The notes under the pieces were generated by a model. The model was given only the letters and a program-made list of their open reading frames with translations. It was not told the DNA's origin and ran no database searches. From Verrucomicrobiales bacterium (GTDB taxonomy: Bacteria; Verrucomicrobiota; Verrucomicrobiia; Verrucomicrobiales; V1-33), in contig JAQGPJ010000010.1 of the NCBI GenBank assembly GCA_028293125.1, positions 1 to 64,000 on the forward strand: 64,000 bases of DNA, read 5' to 3'. Made by a program: the position numbers and the translations under genes. Shown here in pieces: positions 61,632 through 64,000 of this stretch. Position 1 is the first letter of the stretch. Every line of letters begins with the position of its first letter.

Positions 61632-62900
61632 ATGGCCAAGTTTGAATACATCGCACTGAACGCAAAAGGTGAGGAGACGGCGGGCACAGTTGACGCGGGA
61701 AACCGCGACGACGCCTCAGCCAAACTCAAAGGCATGGGACTCTTCCCGACCCAGGTCGCTCCCGAAGGGCAGCTGACCGCCGCGGTGAAGCAAAAATCCA
61801 AAATCGCCAAACGGCGGCAGGCCAGCAAGGGGCCCAAAAAGGCCAAGGGCAAGATCAAAGGCAAAAACCTGATGATATTCACCCGTCAGCTGGCCACGCT
61901 CATCGATTCGGGCCTGCCCCTGCTCCGCGGCCTGACAGTGCTGGGCAACCAGGAGCCGAATCCCGTGCTCCGCAGCACGGTCAACAGTCTGGCGGATTCC
62001 GTGCAGACCGGCTCCACCTTCTCGGAAAGCCTTGCGCAGCACCCGAAGATCTTCAACAAGCTCTACGTCAACATGGTGAAGGCCGGGGAGCTCGGCGGGG
62101 TGCTGGAACTGGTGCTCAACCGTCTGGCGGAATACCAGGAGAAGGCCCAGAAGCTGAAGAACAAGATCGTCTCCGCCATGACCTACCCGGTCATCGTGGT
62201 GGTGATCGCCATGGGCATCGTGGTCTTCCTGCTCACCTACATCGTTCCGAAATTCACGGACATCTTTGAAAGCATGGTGTCGGGCGGCAAGGATGCCATG
62301 CCCGCGCTGACCAAGGCGGTGATCGGAGCCAGTGATTTTGTGAAGGGCAATCTCCATATCATCCTTGGCGCGGGTGCTGGTCTTTGGTTCGGTTCCAAAG
62401 CCTATGCCGCCACCAAGGGCGGACGGAGAACCATCGACAAGCTGGTCCTGAAGATACCGCTTTTTGGATCCGTGCTGCTCAAAAGCTCCGTGGCGCGTTT
62501 TTCCCGCACGCTGGGAACTCTGGTCACCTCCGGGGTGCCGATTCTGCAGGCGCTGAACATCACCCGTGATACTGCCGGCAACCAAACGGTCTCTGAGGCC
62601 ATCATGAAGATTCATGATGCGGTCAAGGAAGGGGAATCCATGGTGGCCCCCATGACCGCCTCCAAAATCTTTCCGGCCATGGTGATCAGCATGGTGGAGG
62701 TGGGTGAGGAAACCGGCCAGCTGCCGGAAATGCTTCTGAAGATCGCGGATGTTTACGATGACGAGGTGGACAACTCCGTGACCGCCCTGACCTCCCTGCT
62801 GGAACCGATCATGATCGTGGTTCTGGCGGTGATTGTGGCGGTGATCGTGCTTGCCCTGTTTCAGCCGCTGATCACGGTCATCACCAAATTCCAGGCTTGA
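61632..62900 (+). CDS. gspF: GspF/PilC-family inner-membrane platform protein
   Basis: The protein has 422 residues. The N-terminus is KFEYIALNAKGEETAGTVDA, then a lysine-rich linker and two T2SSF domains: FTRQLATLIDSGLPLLRGLT (about 80-200) and FSRTLGTLVTSGVPILQALN (about 285-405). Three membrane segments are visible (PVIVVVIAMGIVVFLLTYIV; IILGAGAGLWFGSKA; IMIVVLAVIVAVIVLALFQP). It anchors the ATPase and the pseudopilin at the inner membrane. It follows the ATPases after 111 bp. Confidence 0.93.
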   Translation: MAKFEYIALNAKGEETAGTVDAGNRDDASAKLKGMGLFPTQVAPEGQLTAAVKQKSKIAKRRQASKGPKKAKGKIKGKNLMIFTRQLATLIDSGLPLLRGLTVLGNQEPNPVLRSTVNSLADSVQTGSTFSESLAQHPKIFNKLYVNMVKAGELGGVLELVLNRLAEYQEKAQKLKNKIVSAMTYPVIVVVIAMGIVVFLLTYIVPKFTDIFESMVSGGKDAMPALTKAVIGASDFVKGNLHIILGAGAGLWFGSKAYAATKGGRRTIDKLVLKIPLFGSVLLKSSVARFSRTLGTLVTSGVPILQALNITRDTAGNQTVSEAIMKIHDAVKEGESMVAPMTASKIFPAMVISMVEVGEETGQLPEMLLKIADVYDDEVDNSVTALTSLLEPIMIVVLAVIVAVIVLALFQPLITVITKFQA

Positions 62901-62922
62901 TGGCCTTCCCAAACGAAGAGGA

Positions 62923-62979
62923 TTGACTTTACAACGTATTCACAACATTCTCGGGGGCGGAATTTATTTTCCGCCCCCG
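62923..62979 (+). promoter_or_regulatory. candidate promoter and strong hairpin before the pseudopilin gene
   Basis: TTGACT (62923-62928) and CATTCT (62946-62951) are 17 bp apart, a fair -35 with a weak -10. Directly after them CGGGGGCGGAA (62952-62962) pairs perfectly with TTCCGCCCCCG (62969-62979), an 11-bp stem with a 6-base loop and only CTTTAC behind it. The hairpin may end the ATPase-gspF transcript, or protect the pilin message. Confidence 0.5.
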
Positions 62980-63005
62980 CTTTACGTCCCCAACTCACTG
63001 ACGTC

Positions 63006-63656
63006 ATGAAAATTCTCCCTTCCACCCGCCGCCCCAAGGCTTTCACGCTCGTCGAAATCCTGACCGTCATCACCATCATTGCCATGCTCGCCGCCATCGG
63101 CTTTGGCGGATTCCGGGTGGCCATCAACAAGTCCAACGCCCGCAACACCACGGCCCGCATCACGGCCATGCAGAGCAATCTGGAGGGCTACAAAAATGAT
63201 GCCGGTGAATATCCTGAACCCATGAACAAGGATTCCACGGTAACCATCAAGGATCAGACCTACACATCCGGTGGAGCTGAAATGCTTTACCAAGTGATGA
63301 GCGGGGATGGCAATAATGCCATCAAGGGGGGGACGGACGCGTCCACTGGCGCTCCGGGCTCGGCCGGCAAAGTATACTGGGAGGATATCGTGCCCCCCAG
63401 CCCCAAGGAGATCGAAGACAAAAAATCCAAGCCTTACGTCGCCGCCAGCGAAGGAGGAGCCTTCTATCTGGTCGATGGCTGGCGCAAACCTTTTCAATAC
63501 CTGAAAGCGCTCAAAAACCGCAACAAAATCATCGCCAATGCGGATGAAATGCACTCCGACGGTGACTACGAAATCTGGTCCTATGGAGCTTTGACCAAGC
63601 CTCTGGAGGATGAGGAGTCCCAAAAGGAATGGATCAGCAGCTGGGGCGGAAACTGA
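63006..63656 (+). CDS. type II secretion / type IV pilus pseudopilin (GspG-like)
   Basis: The protein has 216 residues. The prepilin signature is RPKAFTLVEILTVITIIAML, with processing after Ala and Glu at position 5 of the mature protein. The hydrophobic helix AAIGFGGFRVAI continues into NKSNARNTTARITAMQSNLEGYK. The C-terminal part has the GspG-like order of repeats ending with GEYPEP, YLVDGWRKPFQYLK and DGDYEIWSYG, residues that bind calcium or pack in major pseudopilins. It closes the secretion cluster and is followed by a terminator. Confidence 0.88.
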   Translation: MKILPSTRRPKAFTLVEILTVITIIAMLAAIGFGGFRVAINKSNARNTTARITAMQSNLEGYKNDAGEYPEPMNKDSTVTIKDQTYTSGGAEMLYQVMSGDGNNAIKGGTDASTGAPGSAGKVYWEDIVPPSPKEIEDKKSKPYVAASEGGAFYLVDGWRKPFQYLKALKNRNKIIANADEMHSDGDYEIWSYGALTKPLEDEESQKEWISSWGGN

Positions 63657-63679
63657 TGCCGGACCTGCCGGCTGCTGGC

Positions 63680-63712
63680 GGCGGGTAATTTTTCGTTGTT
63701 TCCCGCCTTTTT
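63680..63712 (+). terminator. Rho-independent terminator of the pseudopilin gene
   Basis: GGCGGG (63680-63685) pairs with CCCGCC (63702-63707) around a 16-base loop and TTTTT follows directly. It is 24 bp beyond the stop codon. Confidence 0.7.
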
Positions 63713-63911
63713 GCTGATGGAGCCAAGAGTGTTTCCGTCGCGGTTGCGACTGATTCCGGAGGAGTTCCACGCATGGTTTCTCCTCAGGAGACGTGGCCGG
63801 ATTGAAGGATTTTTAGGCGCATGTGACAGCGGGAATCTCATGGTCGGAGCACGAACCCGGCTTTGAGCGTCGGTTTGGGAATACGAAACCCTCCGCTTTC
63901 CCCTTCAGCCA

Positions 63912-64000
63912 ATGCAGCAGACAGGGTATGCCATGCGGGGCATGGCTCCCGCACCGGCGCTGGCCGGTCCTGTTGTTCCCACCGCCTCCTTTGGCCGAAG
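63912..64000 (+). CDS. possible 5' end of a gene cut by the window edge
   Basis: ATG at 63912 opens a frame that runs off the end as MQQTGYAMRGMAPAPALAGP followed by VVPTASFGR. Third positions are mostly G or C. Too short to classify. The sequence from the terminator (63713) to this point shows no other gene. Confidence 0.2.
   Translation, partial: MQQTGYAMRGMAPAPALAGPVVPTASFGR

Overview
The window is GC-rich bacterial chromosome whose gene content points to the Verrucomicrobiota (PVC group). It carries a BspA-type leucine-rich-repeat surface protein with an FG-GAP tail, a BlaI/M56-peptidase pair with the very long C-terminal extension seen in planctomycetes and verrucomicrobia, a LexA-like repressor, many secreted multidomain proteins, and a pilus/type II-like secretion cluster. 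This is a judgement from gene content; no 16S rRNA or tRNA gene was recognised. There is no sign of a recent integrated phage or an intact insertion sequence.

Layout. 1-4.4 kb: a secreted leucine-rich-repeat protein that appears truncated in its FG-GAP domain, then a gene graveyard holding a copy of the 3' end and terminator of the antiporter gene found at 9.6 kb, fused to a decayed fragment of metE. 4.3-9.5 kb: twin operator-like dyads, a BlaI-family repressor and a 1579-residue M56 peptidase whose C-terminal module is duplicated. 9.6-18.4 kb: a CPA2 cation/proton antiporter, a cluster of GGTCTCA heptamers, the tail-specific protease Prc, an MBL-fold hydrolase, an HtrA protease and an orphan DNA methyltransferase.

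18.4-28.8 kb is the metabolic centrepiece: one minus-strand operon encoding an ABC importer, two DUF1989-type proteins, a biotin carboxylase of the urea/guanidine family and allophanate hydrolase. The carboxylase has Asp where yeast urea carboxylase has Asn, and the two DUF1989 proteins match carboxyguanidine deiminase, so I read this as guanidine assimilation (guanidine to carboxyguanidine to allophanate to ammonia and CO2) rather than urea use. A divergent NikR-like regulator has lost two of four nickel ligands. A 21-bp near-perfect dyad lies between it and the operon.

28.9-36.2 kb: a 2040-residue DUF4011-helicase-Vsr protein resembling the Hhe anti-phage system, preceded by an AT-rich control region packed with palindromes, and a LexA-like repressor whose catalytic lysine is replaced by serine. 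36.4-42 kb: an amino-acid exporter, an LpxH-like phosphoesterase paired with a glycosyltransferase, a sugar kinase and metK. 42-48.5 kb: four plus-strand genes for exported or membrane proteins (a GH10 xylanase-like enzyme with an altered acid/base residue, a proline-rich membrane protein, a CBM9 protein and a transglutaminase-esterase fusion), which suggest plant-polysaccharide use. 48.7-57.7 kb: miaB, an O-antigen-ligase-like protein, a cupin, a cytochrome c, a Ser/Thr kinase with a helical-repeat sensor, a small basic protein followed by a perfect terminator, and an EamA transporter. 58-63.7 kb: two tandem GspE/PilB ATPases, GspF/PilC and a pseudopilin.

The strongest candidates for something new are the NikR-like control of the guanidine operon, the Hhe-like gene with its palindromic promoter and the Lys-less LexA homologue, and the GGTCTCA cluster.
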